DNA of 28,226 nt, from contig JAYMGJ010000005.1 in NCBI GenBank assembly GCA_037178675.1, positions 1 to 28,226 of the forward strand. The letters run 5' to 3'. The stretch comes from Scleroderma bovista. Taxonomy: Eukaryota > Basidiomycota > Agaricomycetes > Boletales > Sclerodermataceae. The notes beneath the pieces were generated by a model. It was not told where the DNA came from and made no database searches. It was given only the letters and a program-made list of their open reading frames with translations. Below are positions 1 through 11,204 of the stretch, one piece after another. The position numbers and the translations under genes were made by a program. Each line of letters begins with the position of its first letter. Positions within the stretch are counted from its first letter, which is position 1.

Positions 1-569
1 TAATCCGAGTACTGGAAGAGACAGCATGAGCGTTCTGGTGATGGCAGACTGCAGAGGATAATATGTCGCATTTTGCCATCCTGTGTGTGTACCGTTCAAC
101 CTCTCTCTGAGGCAGCGGACTCATCATGTCCACCATTGCAATTTGCCAGCTATTTTTGCTGTTGGCTCCCCAATGAATCAGGTTCTGGTAGTCGAATTCA
201 CTGCGGAAACGACTTTAATTTGCAGCGTGCTTTAGAGTAGGATTATGTAGTGTAATGACATGGTCTTCCGACCAAGGAATATGACCTAATCCTACCATTC
301 CAGTGCAGAAGAGACTAATTTTTGATACAATAAAGACCATCTGCCCAAGGCTGTCCAGCATACTTTGCTTATTGCCATGGTAGCTAAGCAGACATAGCAA
401 TATGTTAGGATTTGCGTGTGCTTCGCCTTCGCTGAAAGCAAGATTATCCACAGAATATGATGTCATTAAGATATGCCTAGGAAACAAAGAAAGAAGCAGG
501 ATCCCTGGTATACCCAGTGCCCAAAATTTCCCTCCCTCTCGTCCCCCCGCTTTCTGGTGCCCAGCGACC
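1..569. other. Left edge, no supported gene
   Basis: I see no convincing coding region, repeat or RNA gene here. Open frames on both strands are short and low in information. A short plus-strand frame near the left edge could be the tail of a gene outside the window, but nothing supports it. The stretch probably holds the promoter and 5' UTR of the gene starting near 570. Confidence 0.4.
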
Positions 570-2795
570 ATGTACAACTCCCAAGGGTCCCAAAGGCGCC
601 CAGCAGGCACCACTCCATTGTCTGGTTTTCAAGATAATCGGCCTCGTGGAGGCCAGGGTGGATATACGTCAACGCAGAGGCCCCTCGATGAGTTCGGTGA
701 ACCTGGCATGGGTAACGGCGATGTGTTCGGCACCAACTCCTCAGGGAATGCCAATAGAGATCCGTCCTCGAGACAGGAAAGTGTCGGATTAGCAGTCATC
801 TAAGTCCAATAACCGTAGCACTTACCTGTCCTCCTGCAGCCATCTGTGTCTTCTCCCGCCTTCGATTCCAGATTGCCACGTTTTCATCGAAGGAGAGACT
901 TGGAGAATGGCGCAAGGATGTCTCAGATGACTACAGCGGACAGGTGAGTACGATCATAGATCATTAGGACTGATCTGATACTTGCCTTTCTAGAGGAGGG
1001 ATATGTACCAAACACATCACCACTGGAATCAAAGGAAAAGTTGGTACCAACCACATCACCACTCCATGCAATCCAAAGGTGCTGAACAGTCACCGCTGTT
1101 CCCCTACTCACGTCAATCGGCTCAGCACTCTCACACCAATCTGGGACAGGGAGGGTCTCACCCTTCCCACCCATCCATGCTATGACATAGTCCTCCTTAC
1201 CATGGTGGTGACCCCTCTTCGTGTCCAAGCATAGCTGGCAACTACCGGCATGGACCTTTGTATTCCCCCCAAACTCATGCAGGTCATTCTAGGGGGTCGT
1301 CAGCGGATCAATCAGATTCTGTACATGCTCACATAGCCCAGATAGTGTCCGAAGTCAAGCGACTATCAGCACGTGTCACGAACCTAGAGACCCCACAGGT
1401 CTTTGAATGCCTTGACAAGCTGGAGATGGACATAAGCGAGCTCAAAGATACAGTACTTGCGATGGCAAGTTCTAATGGAAAGGGTGCTAAGAAGTCAAGT
1501 TTGAGGGGTGCCTCCAATGATCACCCTTTGGTAAAGGTCAGTCATCACAGAGCGTTACCAATAACATTGCAACCTGAAGTCTTCAATAGCCCATTGTGCA
1601 TTCCCTGTTTTCTGAAATGTGTGGTGTTGAGATGTGCGGGAGTAAGATGGAACGTAGTGAAGAGCTTTGTGCAGTGCACCTGCTGGAAAATGGGGAAGTG
1701 TTTGAATGCGTTGACAACAAGGAAGTTTGGCATCCAATGTGGGCAGGAAGAATTGATGATAAGGTGAACAGCCAGTTTGTCAAAGCCGTAGTTGACCGTA
1801 TCTGGCGCAATGAAGAGGTCAGTGTGCAGTTTGTGAATTAAACGATCCTTACATTTCACATAGGCACTTCGAAAAGCCAACAACGGAGTAGGTGAAATTG
1901 CTGAAAACGATTTCAGTATATCAATAATAACCAAGTGCGTTAAAAATTACTGGCGGAATGTGCACAAGCAAAGCAACATGCGGAGCAATCCAAAGAAATA
2001 TGAAAAGGTGTTGGATTTGGGCCAGCATCGCTCACGTCGTCAAGCTGTAAGATGTTCATCTGCATCAGTAATAGAATAATAATAACATATTTCTGATAGC
2101 TTACAAGGACACGTAGGCAAGCTGTCAAGGATCACTGCGGAGATGCAAGTATAAGTATTTCAGTCAAGGACGTGATGGCGGTGATCGATACTGATTTCGC
2201 AACGGAGGGCCAGACATGTGTGCCCGACACTGAGCTTTCGGAAAGCACAATAACCACGTGTTGTATAAAGGCTGGCGTTGCACCCACAGCAAAGATGAAC
2301 ATCGGGCTAGTGTGGAGGAGTCCAGATGTGAGTATAGGCATCAGCATGTCATGGTTTCAGTCTGAGGTGCTTACCTGAATGCTTTAGTATGTCGCCTTCC
2401 TCTGTTGGCTGAGTTTCAAGGCCTTCAAGGGAAAAGACATAGACAATATGGATGAACCCCCCAAGAAAAAGCCTCGACACACGACAAGTACTTCCAAGAG
2501 TTACAAAAAGAATTTCGATGCACCCTTGTCCAAAATATCCCACTGGTTACCTTCGTCAGGAAAAAGTGTTCCATCCAAGTCGATGGTTGCAACATGGTGG
2601 TTAGAGGAACACCCCGACTTCAAGACATTTGACGGCGCTGAATGGCTTGTGGGGTTCTGCAACCGCTTGATGGACAATGAGCTACACCCAACAGATTGGG
2701 ATCACTTGAAGGAACTCACCGCGTGGCACGAGCAGAAGCAAGGCAGAGATGTTGGCGATGCCCAGCCTTTTGCAGGGCCCTCTCGACTGGTGTGA
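570..2795 (+). pseudogene. Uncharacterised seven-exon gene with one in-frame TGA
   Basis: I do not recognise the family. Exons can be placed at 570-780, 840-943, 994-1536, 1590-1817, 1864-2046, 2100-2327 and 2388-2795. The introns are 46-60 bases, and those after exon 3 are all phase 0. The joined frame is about 634 codons. The N-terminal third is rich in Gly, Gln, His and Ser. A short coiled-coil-like segment follows in exon 3 (VKRLSARVTNLE, LDKLEMDISELKDTVL). Exons 4-6 are globular, with basic clusters (KNYWRNVHKQSN, HRSRRQA). The last exon has a likely nuclear localisation signal (PPKKKPRH) and a Trp-rich segment. The only break is TGA at 1183-1185; the frame is open on both sides. The start at 570 is the first ATG before the Gly/Gln-rich part, but an in-frame ATG at 402 is possible. 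The gene converges on the Tnp2-like transposase with about 77 bases between them, so it could be an accessory gene of that element or a host gene. Confidence 0.6.
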
Positions 2796-2872
2796 GTAAG
2801 CGAACATTCTTCCTGGTGCTTGTTTCTTGACAGCTGCCGTCTTGTTATAATCGTCACTGTGTACATTAGTGT

Positions 2873-4070
2873 TTAGCATGTTGGACGATATTCGGCACAT
2901 ACCTTTGCTAGATCCACTGTGGCCCAAGCTTTCGTTCTGTTCTGGCCAATAGATACAGTAGTTAGTGCGAGTTGGCCTTTAATCCAGTCTGGATCGATTA
3001 GTGCTGGCAAGCGTGCTTCAGGGTCTTGGTATTCTCCAAGTTCCCATAGGTGGACATTAACGATTGAGCTAGACCGTAGGTTAGTGATGACAACAGGACA
3101 GTACAAGGGACATTCACAAGTTGTCCCATATTTTCTCACGTTCTCCAGCCCAGGGTTTGAACCATTGCACTCGGGCAAACCACATCAGGAAGCCAGTTTT
3201 GCGAAAGTCTTGGTTGAACTGGAAAAGCTCAAGGATTTCTCCATAGGCGTTGATCGGAGATGGCCCCGGAATGAGCACATGCACAAAAGACGACTTGTTC
3301 CAGCCAACTGTCCGAGATGCATAGTATCGCTTGCCATCCATGACGACATACTTGAAAAAAACCGCAGTGCGCTCGAGAGGCTGGCTGTTGGCGATGACCA
3401 TGTCGTCTGAACGGCAGTGAACAGGTGTCTCAGGGTACATAAAGCGGATGGTATCAGCAAGAAGGTGGTATGTATCTGACGACATATTTTTTGTCTGGTG
3501 TCGCAGGCTGAGAGCATACGATGTAGTTCCTGTTGTTGACCATAAATGAGTCTATACACATGCATCTGATCCATCCATACCATCAGTATTTTCGTCGTCC
3601 AAAGCCTGTGTTAGGGCAGTTAGTCCTGCCACTGTTCCTCGCTCCTCGTTTGTGGCCTTGAGCATGATCTCTGCAACCTCACATGGGAGTGAGTCTTTTG
3701 GGTAGCATAGTAAGCTATAGGTCTGCAAATGTCAGTGCATAGTGTAATTAGGACTTGTAAGAATACATACTAGTCGGCTTGTGTGACATGTCTTCTGGAA
3801 CTCGTTGAAAAATGTTGTCTCAAGTTCGCCTTGGCCGTGGTTGTTCGTCTTGAATGACTTGAGAACTTTGTTCAGCCATTCATAGAGGAAAGTCCAGAAG
3901 TCGTGAAGTGGCCCGAAGTTTCGCACACATTCACTAACATGAGTTGCATAGTGGTGGTTGGGCTTGATGACGCTAGATCCGTAGAGCTACGTGTTACCGT
4001 TAGTATGTTAGTGATTTAGAATTCAAATCTGTAGGGTCATACAGGAATCAGCTCGGTGCAATATGCGCGG
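2873..4070 (-). pseudogene. Tnp2-type (CACTA-like) transposase, C-terminal part with DUF4218-like region
   Basis: This is the C-terminal half of a DNA transposase of the fungal Tnp2/Transposase_21 type. Diagnostic motifs in order are KPNHHYATHVSECVRNFGPL, then a block containing NKVLKSFKTNNHGQGELE and FFNEFQKTC, then DGKRYYASRTVGWNKSSFVH, WFKPW.GERE, LWELGEYQD and LIDPDWIKGQLA. This order is usual for the DUF4218-bearing C-terminus in agaricomycete copies. Introns split the frame. One at 3530-3580 (51 bases) removes an in-frame TAG at 3552-3554 and joins the flanking exons in phase. Others lie near 3060-3110 and 3990-4045. The gene ends with TAA at 2873-2875. On its 5' side the frame stops at 4071 where the long LTR begins, and it resumes beyond 6405. 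The 4071 end of the coding sequence (YCTELIP then intron) joins naturally to CLIR at 6406-6440. Confidence 0.85.
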
Positions 4071-4582
4071 TGTCACGCACCAAACGTGTTTGGTACTGTG
4101 GACATGGAGAAAGTTAGCCGATGAAATTAATGCGAAGAATGCACACCCAAGATCTGTTGAAAGATTGTCCCAACTTGAGGGATACAGACAGCCCTTGCTA
4201 TCCATATCACACAAAGTCAAGACTATCCTTATGCGAAGAATGAATACAAGTTTGTCATAGCCATCTATCACACAAGAATGACTATCCTGGAGCGAGATGA
4301 ATGCCATCGTCTGGCAGTCATCCCTCGCACAAGAACCGCCAAGAAGCAGAAGAATCCAAGGATTGATGACCATTTCAGTATGAGAGAGGAATGCAACCTA
4401 CTGCAGTCCAACTCCCATACCAGAACAACCAAAGAAGCAGAAGAAATGATAGAGAAATGAAGGAGAAAAGGAAGAATCATTTTTAGCGCCCAAATGTCAA
4501 ATTTAGGCGCCCAGTGCCGGCATTCCGATATTTTGAATAGCTCCGCCATTTTTGAAGCTATCAATCATGTGACTATACCATC

Positions 4583-5080
4583 ATGGAGCCTAGACCGTGG
4601 TCTATCTGCCTGTCAAGTTCCGACGTAAATCCATTTATTTCCCACGGAGATATTCCACCTGCAATCCAGACACCCACTTCATCACTCACTATGGAGTCTG
4701 CATTTTCTCTGGAACGTTTCTCCACTATTGCAGCAGACCTCAACTATGTCCTGCTCTTGGGACAGCCTCTCCCTGAGCTCCTGTGTAGTGTTTGGTACAT
4801 ATCTTCCCAGCCTGCTCCCCCAGTCCCTCTCGTTCTTGGTCAGCACGTTCTCCTCATCAGTCCTGCGTTGCGCACATACTTTGGTTGTCTCAAGTCTATC
4901 GTTAGACTTGAAAATTCATACCTGGTCGTCTCTGTGTCTCCTGAGTCCTCTGCATATGGTCCTTTCATCCCAGAGTCCTGTCACATCCATCTCCCTCTAT
5001 CATTCATCTCGCTTCCATGGACACGTCGAATCCGCTATTCACGTTTCACTTCCCTGCTATCCCGCAACAAACACGAATGA
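4583..5080 (+). CDS. LTR-encoded ORF, copy A (conserved between the two LTRs)
   Basis: This 165-codon open frame lies in the part of the LTR upstream of its TATA box. From about 4560 to 5040 it aligns with copy B (frame from about 11620, ATG at 11737) without an indel. The spacing from the shared TGGTCTATCTGCC to the shared ATGGAGTCT is 93 bases in both, and from that ATG to the shared CGAAT is 336 bases in both. The protein is rich in Ser, Pro and Leu, with conserved strings SHGDIPPAIQT, FS.IAADL.YVLL, GQPLPE, QPAP.VPLVLGQ and LVVSVSPE.SAYGPF. I recognise no domain, signal peptide or membrane segment. The conserved start is probably the ATG at 4691, because the upstream ATG at 4583 is absent from copy B. 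A second frame in the same stretch is also open, but the substitution pattern favours this one. Confidence 0.45.
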   Translation: MEPRPWSICLSSSDVNPFISHGDIPPAIQTPTSSLTMESAFSLERFSTIAADLNYVLLLGQPLPELLCSVWYISSQPAPPVPLVLGQHVLLISPALRTYFGCLKSIVRLENSYLVVSVSPESSAYGPFIPESCHIHLPLSFISLPWTRRIRYSRFTSLLSRNKHE

Positions 5081-5842
5081 AACAGTGCTCTAGAACCCTT
5101 CTTAGGAGCCCTAATAGAGTACAGAACCTTCCCCTTACTGCTCAAGGGAAGACTGCACTTCGGGAGCACCAAACTTCGCGTTTTTGCTCTACAGAAGCTC
5201 AATCCAAAGGATTTGTGACACTCTGTGACCAGCTGTGACTCTACTTGTCATTCCAGGCCCCCTGACACTGCTCTTCTGGTCGGATCAATTCTTTTATTAT
5301 CCCCCAGCCACTCCCATCAGTGGCACTGCTTCAGAAGCTCATCTCCAGATCTAAAGTTCAATCAATCATAGGTTGTGCTTCCCTTCTTTCTGAGTCACAC
5401 AGAGTCACTCTGGCTCACTCTGACTCACTCTGCTGCGCATTATTCATCCCCTCTTGGCATTACTAATCCCCATTACTCCCCTTACCAATCACTTACTAAT
5501 CATCCTTCAAATCATGCTTATCATGCTGCTTATCAATTCATGACTCATGCCCCTATGATTCATATGCATTATGTCATCGCATATGCTCATTTAGCTTCGA
5601 TCTACTCATCCCATGCTTCCCCCCCCTCTCTTTTGGGCCCCATGCAATGATTTTTCCATATTCTTGGTTATACACCCCTTTTTACCTATGTTTTTGCTCT
5701 TTCCCTTGGCTCAGCAGCTTGTTCAGGCTTTCCCCATCGATGACTCAGCCTGATTACACTGCTTATCAATCGCTTACCAATTTCTACCAATTTCTTACCA
5801 AGCACTTAGTCATTTGTGCTTACAGGGCCACAGCCCCTCCTG

Positions 5843-5850
5843 TATATAAA
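5843..5850 (+). promoter_or_regulatory. TATA box of long LTR copy A
   Basis: TATATAAA occurs here, about 40 bases before AATAAA (5892-5897). Copy B has TATTTAAA at the matching place (12741-12748). The position places the conserved LTR ORF in U3 and suggests transcription starts a few tens of bases downstream. Confidence 0.5.
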
Positions 5851-6405
5851 CCAGCAGCCAAAGGCTGCAAGGAAGTGTCTGCTTCCCCCTCAATAAAGCG
5901 ACCACATTCACTCTCCCTCACTGTCTATAAGCTCTATCTCTGTCTTTGGACTTGTAGGTCACTCAGTGCTGGCCTAAAGCTCCTATATTGCTGTTTATCA
6001 GATATATCTTGTATCTGATCATTTCTCTAGGCTCAAGCGCAGTCTAGCATCACTGTCCACTCCATCCCATCACTGTTCATCGCATTTTTGAAGCAGGAAC
6101 CCTGTCCCCTTGCTTCCCCTCTGCTCCATCACTGCTGTATCGCCCCTATCATCAATCTATCATCGCTCTTCAATCCCAGGACTCTTCCTAACCACTGTGG
6201 TAGGCTGAAGAGGAGTCAATACCATCCCCAGTCGCATTCCATCCCCATCAGAAGCCCTTCCCTTCCCTCCTGCATCCTGCCTGAAGGTGTGCAGCACATC
6301 CCCCTGAGGAGATTAAATACCAGAAATGCAAAGGAAGACCACCACTTGCATTTTGCTGTCATTTGGTGTTGGTTGTTGGTTGTTCTGACCTCTTCCCTCA
6401 CTTAG

Positions 6406-8210
6406 GCGCACAGCGGATGAGACATTCTGTGCGATCTACGTCAGAGTCAGTAAGGTGACACCAAATTAGGATGCGAAGTGCAGCGCAAAGCTTGAGGAAG
6501 TTGTTAGGGTCATCCGGATGGAGTGAAAACTTGTCTTGGCTGCCATCAGGGTTGGCGATGTCTGCATCTGTGCTTGCCAGAGAGTGGGGTTGGGGTGGTG
6601 GGAGTACATGCCGTTCCCCCTCAGGGAGTCCTTCAACGATCTGCACTGTCGCTTTTCATTTGGCAGCCTTGATAGTCGAGGGTCATTCAGCCAAAGTCTG
6701 AAAGAAAGGGAGTGAATACCTTTCGCTTGGCCTGTTTAGCCTTCTTCTCAGCAGCAAGTCTTGCCTTCTCTGCCTGGCGTTCAGCTGCAATCCTCAACTT
6801 CTCAATCTTCTTTGCCTCCGCTGCTGCAGTCTGCTCTTGTGTAATTTGTGCCTTGGCCGCTGCATAAGCCTCTTTGCCTTGTTTCTTGGCTTCTGCAAGG
6901 GTTTTATGCTCATCCGCCTTCTGAGAAGCTTCACGTTCTTTATCAGCCTCAATCTGGGCAATTGTTGAAATGCGCTGGGTCAGTACTTCATTACCACTAC
7001 GTGTTTGCAAGCAGGAGGCCCAAAGTTGGGGAATCTGCGGGTGCGAGATGAGAAAGGAAGGTGGTAGGTATGGAAGTACATACCACGACTGGGCCATACA
7101 CAGTGGATAGAAGTAACCACTGATCAGCAGTGAGGGACCCTCCTGAAGGCATGCCAATGTCCATTGGTAGTTTGCTGCAGGATGTTGGCACGATGAACTA
7201 AATTTCAAAGCTCAGCGCACAAAGGAACAAAGAAAATAGTTACATCAGCGAGCATTGTATGGAGAGCGTCTAGTTCATGATTTGCATGAAGGATCTTGTG
7301 CTGGACCCATATGCCATAGAAGTGAGTTTTGACAAGGCCTGCAAGGGGTGAGTGCATGTCAATATTAATGCTTCAAATGAAGACGGTACGTACCGAGGAA
7401 GAGGTTGTGCATTGGATCAATAACAATCTGTTCGACTAAATTGAAGTAAGGCAGACGAGAAAGCTGAGTATAACGGGTCGCATGATCCTTCATGAAGTTC
7501 TTGCAAGCAGTGGGCATGCGTAATTGTCGATACTCTTCGCCAAGCCGTCAATGTTCTTCATTTGTGCGAGGGCGAAAAGCTGCAGGGAGTGAGGCCATGA
7601 TACACTTGGGAGAGATGAGCGATGCACCTCCTTCCTGAAAAGTGGTCGGTTTTCCCTTATCACGCACTGTTATCCAACAAAGGGTGCAGAAGTTAGTGTG
7701 GGAGTGGGACGCAAAGCCTCCGATTTTATGGGCAGCAGGCTTATCGCAAACGACAGCCACGAGGATAATGCGCACCAAACGACCTGATTTAATCAATGAA
7801 CATGTGATCTATTACAGGGTTAGGGCAGGCTCACCTTCTGGTCTGGATTCTGTAGGGACGGTGATGCCATCTCGCCATAGTCATAGTAGGTCCGAAATGA
7901 TGGGACGTAAAAAGCGTTGAATCTCATTGGGATTTTGTTCCTTGGGACCGGGGAGTATGCTTGTACACATGAGGTTTGATGTCCGATAGCTAGTAAATCA
8001 AATATGGGGTATCAGATACATGCAAATAAGACGCACTGATATTTGGGTGGTAAGTTGCAAATAGAGAATGACGTGGGACACGATGAATGCGACGGAGCGA
8101 TGTTGCTGCGTATGTACGAAAACCTATGACTAGGTTTAACCAGATGAAAAAAGTGCTATATGATACATACCAATCAATACCGAGATTAACTCCAATGCGG
8201 AGCTTGACCA
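6406..8210 (-). pseudogene. Tnp2-type transposase, N-terminal/catalytic part, 5'-truncated
   Basis: Reading leftwards from 8210, exons encode LRIGVNLGIDW, an LPGPKEQNPNEIQRFLRPI block, VVCDKPAAHKIGGFASHSH followed by FCTLCW (zinc-binding-like Cys/His), EEYRQL...KDHATRYTQLSRLPYF, the family hallmark VIDPMHNLFLGLVKTHF, and GGSLTADQWLLLSTVYGP. A highly charged Ala/Lys/Glu coiled coil follows (about 6722-6990), then DDPNNFLKLCAALRIL up to the LTR junction. Introns of about 45-60 bases separate these blocks; examples are the one between IDPMHNLFL and GLVKTHF and the one after STVYGPVV. Two in-frame TGA stops occur, at 7548-7550 (between EEH and RLGEEYRQ) and 6656-6658 (AAK/KATVQ). The 5' exons are missing: similarity stops at the minisatellite. 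This is the same gene as 2873-4070, separated by the inserted LTR. Confidence 0.82.
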
Positions 8211-9560
8211 TACACTATGGTGACACCCACACCAAGGCCGGATTATATATTACGGTGACACTGGTACCCTGGCCCGACCATAAAATATGGTGACACCCAC
8301 ACCCAGGCCGGATTGTATATTATGGTGACACCGGTACCCTGGCCAGACCGTATACTATGGTGACACTGGTACCCTGGCCTGACTGTAAACTATGGTGACA
8401 CCAGTACCCTGGCCCAACCATAAACTATGGTGACACCCACACCAAGGCCAGATTATATATTACAGTGACACCGGTACCCTGGCCCGACCATACATTATGG
8501 TGATACCCACACCCAGGCTGGATTGTACATTATGGTGACACTGGTACCCTGGCCGGACCATACAATATGGTGACACTGGTCCCCTGGCTGGACTGTACAC
8601 TATGGTGACACCCACACCCAGGCCAGATTATATATTATGGTGACACCAGTACCCTGGCCCAACCATAAACTATGGTGATACCCACACCCAGGCCAGAGTG
8701 TATATTACAGTGACACCGGTACCCTGGCCGGACCGTACACTATGGTGACACTGGTACCCTGGCCCGACCATAAACTATGGTGACACCTACACTGAGGCCG
8801 GACTGTATATTATGGTGACACCAGTACTCTGGCCTGACTGTAAACTATGGTGACACCAGTACCCTGGCCCAACCATAAACTATGGTGATACCCACACCCA
8901 GGCCAGAGTGTATATTACAGTGACACCGGTACCCTGGCTGGACCATACACTATGGTGACACCGGTACCCTGGCCCAACCATAAACTATGGTGACACCTAC
9001 ACTGAGGCTGGACTGTATATTATGGTGACACCAGTACCCTGGCCTGACTGTAAACTATGGTGACACCGGTACCCTGGCCCAACCATACATTATGGTGACA
9101 CCCACACCCAGGCCAGACTGTATATTATGGTGACACTGGTACCCTGGCTGGACCATACACTATGGTGACACCGGTACCCTGGCCCAACCATAAACTATGG
9201 TGACACCTACACTGCGGCCGGACTGTATATTATGGTGACACCAGTACCCTGGCCTGACTGTAAACTATGGTGACACCTGCACCCAGGCCAGGCCCTATAT
9301 GATGGTGACACTGGTACCCTGGCCCGACCATAAACTATGGTGACACCCACACCCAGGCCGGACTGTATACTATGGTTAAACTACACACCCTGGCCGGACC
9401 ATACACTATGGTGATACCTGCATCCTGGCCTGACCCTTATTATGGTGACAACCCACCCCCAGGCTGGACCATATATTATGGTGACAATTTCACACACAGG
9501 CCAGGCCATATATCATGGCAACACCCTGTAGTCCGGCCTGACCCCCGCTGGCCCATAAGA
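8211..9560. repeat. 35-bp minisatellite with 210-bp higher-order period
   Basis: About 36 head-to-tail units of exactly 35 bases can be phased on TATGGTGACA; TGACA starts fall at 8221, 8256, 8291, 8326 and so on. There are two unit types. Type a carries CACACCCAGGCC; type b carries GGTACCCTGGCC with a central KpnI site. Long identical stretches recur six units apart: TGACACCTACACTG at 8781, 8991 and 9201, and CCAGTACCCTGGCCCAACC followed by TGATACC at 8641 and 8851. That indicates amplification of a 210-bp higher-order block. Order breaks down after about 9480. An open frame in the right-hand part (9372-9569) is only translated repeat. The array abuts an exon of the Tnp2-like gene at 8205-8210. 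Confidence 0.93.
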
Positions 9561-9589
9561 TACGGCTGATTGTCAACCCCAGCTGGCTG

Positions 9590-10107
9590 TGAAATATGGC
9601 CTAACCAGGTACATGGGCTTGGATGGCAGGAGTTCGAGATTGAAAGCTGGGATCATCAATCTATGCGATGTGAGTGACCACACCTATTGTGGGATTGTTA
9701 TCACTAATGAGCTTTTCCAGCTGTCATGTCAGCACGTGCTTTCACAACATCCCAGTCAGCTGAAGCCCACCACATTCTTTTTCGGCGCATCTTCACAATT
9801 GCACAGCAAGATACAAATTTGTTAGTGCAGTTTCGTCATATACACAGATGTGGGATCAAAGCAGTGATAGCAGCTGGTCATAAAGGTCAAGGCCTTGGTA
9901 GGTGACTTGTATCCAAGATCAAGTTTTCATTGACCTTTCTTTTCCAGGTCTTGGCAGGTACTGTGCAGAGTTATGTCGAGACCTGGAAGGTTTTTGTTCA
10001 ATTGAACATCGCCGTCAGCTCAGGGACCTTGATCCTTATGACCACCTGAGGTGGTTTTACCATCTTTGTGTAGTCCATTTTTTAAGAAACTTGACCCCTC
10101 TCAAAAA
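9590..10107 (+). pseudogene. MULE-like transposase fragment
   Basis: Joined exons, with introns near 9669-9730 and 9899-9947, encode a segment with HIHRCGIKAVIAAGHKGQGL, GLGRYCAELCRD, LRDLDPYDHLRWFYHLC and VVHFLRNLTPLK. I recall this block from a large agaricomycete multicopy family in which ADxHKGQALGLG is followed by DPYDHLRRFYRLC..H..RN. The C-x2-H-x3-N spacing (CVVHFLRN) matches a Mutator-like transposase signature, so MULE-like is my best guess. In this copy the usual acidic residue before HKGQ reads AAGHKGQ, so the fragment may be inactive. The 5' end is lost in the minisatellite and the 3' end is cut at 10108 by an LTR. I could not find a continuation after that LTR. Confidence 0.5.
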
Positions 10108-10925
10108 TGTGGTGACTCCCTCCGCTCGTACACTCCCTCCGCTCTTGCACTTCCTCCGGTCGTGCACTTCCTCCGGTCCTGGACATCGCTCTGGACTTAA
10201 CATTAGTTAAGTCCACCTCTGACCCTTACCTGTCCTCTTCCAACCTAGTTCCCTTGTCCCTGCTTTTCCTCCGTCGTCCCTGTAACTCTAGTTCCCCGTG
10301 TCTGCTTCCGCTCCGGTTTATTTTCCTGTCCCTGGTTTATTTTCCTGTCTGCTTCTGCTCCATCCCTTGTCCCGACTAGGGTGTTTACTTGTCACCGTAT
10401 ATACTCACCTCTAGTCTCTTTACTATATAAACTACCGTACTCCGGCCTAGTAGATCCTTAGATCAAATCTCGACTAAGATACTCCCCACTCTGTACTACC
10501 CATTATGCTCTCCTAATCCATCTGTTCATCTGAACTCCTGAACTCTGGCCAACTCCGGCCTCCGTCCTATCTCGTCCCCTTGGTCCTATGTCCGATCCTA
10601 GCAAGTCTCCTACTTGCACGAGGGCAAAAGCCACCTCTGTCCCAGACTCGACGCTAGACCTCTCAGGACTTATCCCACCTCTGGGATGTCCTTTGCTCCG
10701 GACAAGCTGCGCTCAACTCCGGACCACTTTCCCGCGGTCCGGACTTACTCCGCAAAAACCCGGACTTACTCCCTGTGCTTCTCTAGTGCCCGGACTTTGT
10801 TCGTTTGACCCGGACTTGACTCTCCGCACTAACTGGCACCTACTAGTGTCTGGACTTACCTCCTCATTAGTTCCCTGCACCTCTGGACCTCCTAGTAAGA
10901 TCGTTGAGGAGAACCGGTTTTGACA
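10108..10925 (+). mobile_element. Solo LTR, family 2 (Gypsy-like)
   Basis: This C/T-rich sequence of about 818 bases starts TGTGGTGACTCC and ends GGTTTTGACA. It has TATATAA at 10424-10430 and internal short direct repeats (CTCCGGTCGTGCACTTC; CGGACTTACTC). The block TGTTTACTTGTCACCGTATATACTC (10381-10407) is shared on the opposite strand by the LTR at 20629-21349, so both belong to related families in opposite orientation. No clear target duplication is seen (AAAAA left, AATCC right). No internal retrotransposon sequence adjoins it. Confidence 0.6.
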
Positions 10926-11204
10926 AATCCCCTCGAATAACATCAACACACCTACCATCAATGTCACAACTATGTTCCACACTCCATCCAGTAACATTTC
11001 CCTTCTGACATACAGTGGTGCACTGACCACTCATTGACATGGCACCTCTGTGAGGCCACCCACTACCTCCAACACGGAGCCATACCAGGGATACCACCAT
11101 AGCTCACTGCATACAACAAGATACTCTATCTCCACATATAGCACACTGGAATTTGCATTAACGCCTGGAGCACATGTGATAGATTATCACTCACCGCCAT
11201 ACGC
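10926..11204. other. Unassigned stretch between two LTRs
   Basis: About 280 bases lie between the family 2 LTR and the second long LTR. Neither strand gives a convincing frame: open frames are short and contain stops in all plausible joins. It could be a decayed piece of the hAT C-terminus or of the MULE-like gene, but I found no motif of either. Confidence 0.4.

Larger units (their letters stand above)
4071..6405 (+). mobile_element. Long solo LTR, family 1 copy A
   Basis: This 2.3 kb sequence begins TGTCACGCACCAAACGTG, with a short palindrome (ACCAAAC/GTTTGGT), and is repeated at 11205-13293. It has LTR-like order: a long upstream part, a TATA box (TATATAAA, 5843-5850), AATAAA at 5892-5897 and a C/T-rich downstream part. 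No gag, pol, primer site or polypurine tract is attached, so it is best read as a solo LTR. It sits inside a Tnp2 exon. GCGC occurs on both flanks (left 4065-4068; right 6406-6409), a likely remnant of a 4-5 base target duplication. The 3' terminus is not a clean CA, so it may have decayed or my end may be off by a few bases. A long-LTR Gypsy-type element is the likely parent, but this cannot be proved from LTRs alone. Confidence 0.72.

Noticed and set aside
3530..3580. In-frame TAG in the Tnp2-like gene at 3552-3554
   Set aside because: A 51-base GTATGG...CAACAG segment removes it and joins the flanking exons in phase, so it is intronic and not an exception to the all-TGA pattern.
6471..6701. 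Plus-strand ORF across 6471-6701
   Set aside because: It is antisense to the Tnp2-like exon, which has family motifs.
9372..9569. 65-codon ORF at the right end of the minisatellite
   Set aside because: It translates degenerate 35-bp units and has no independent support.
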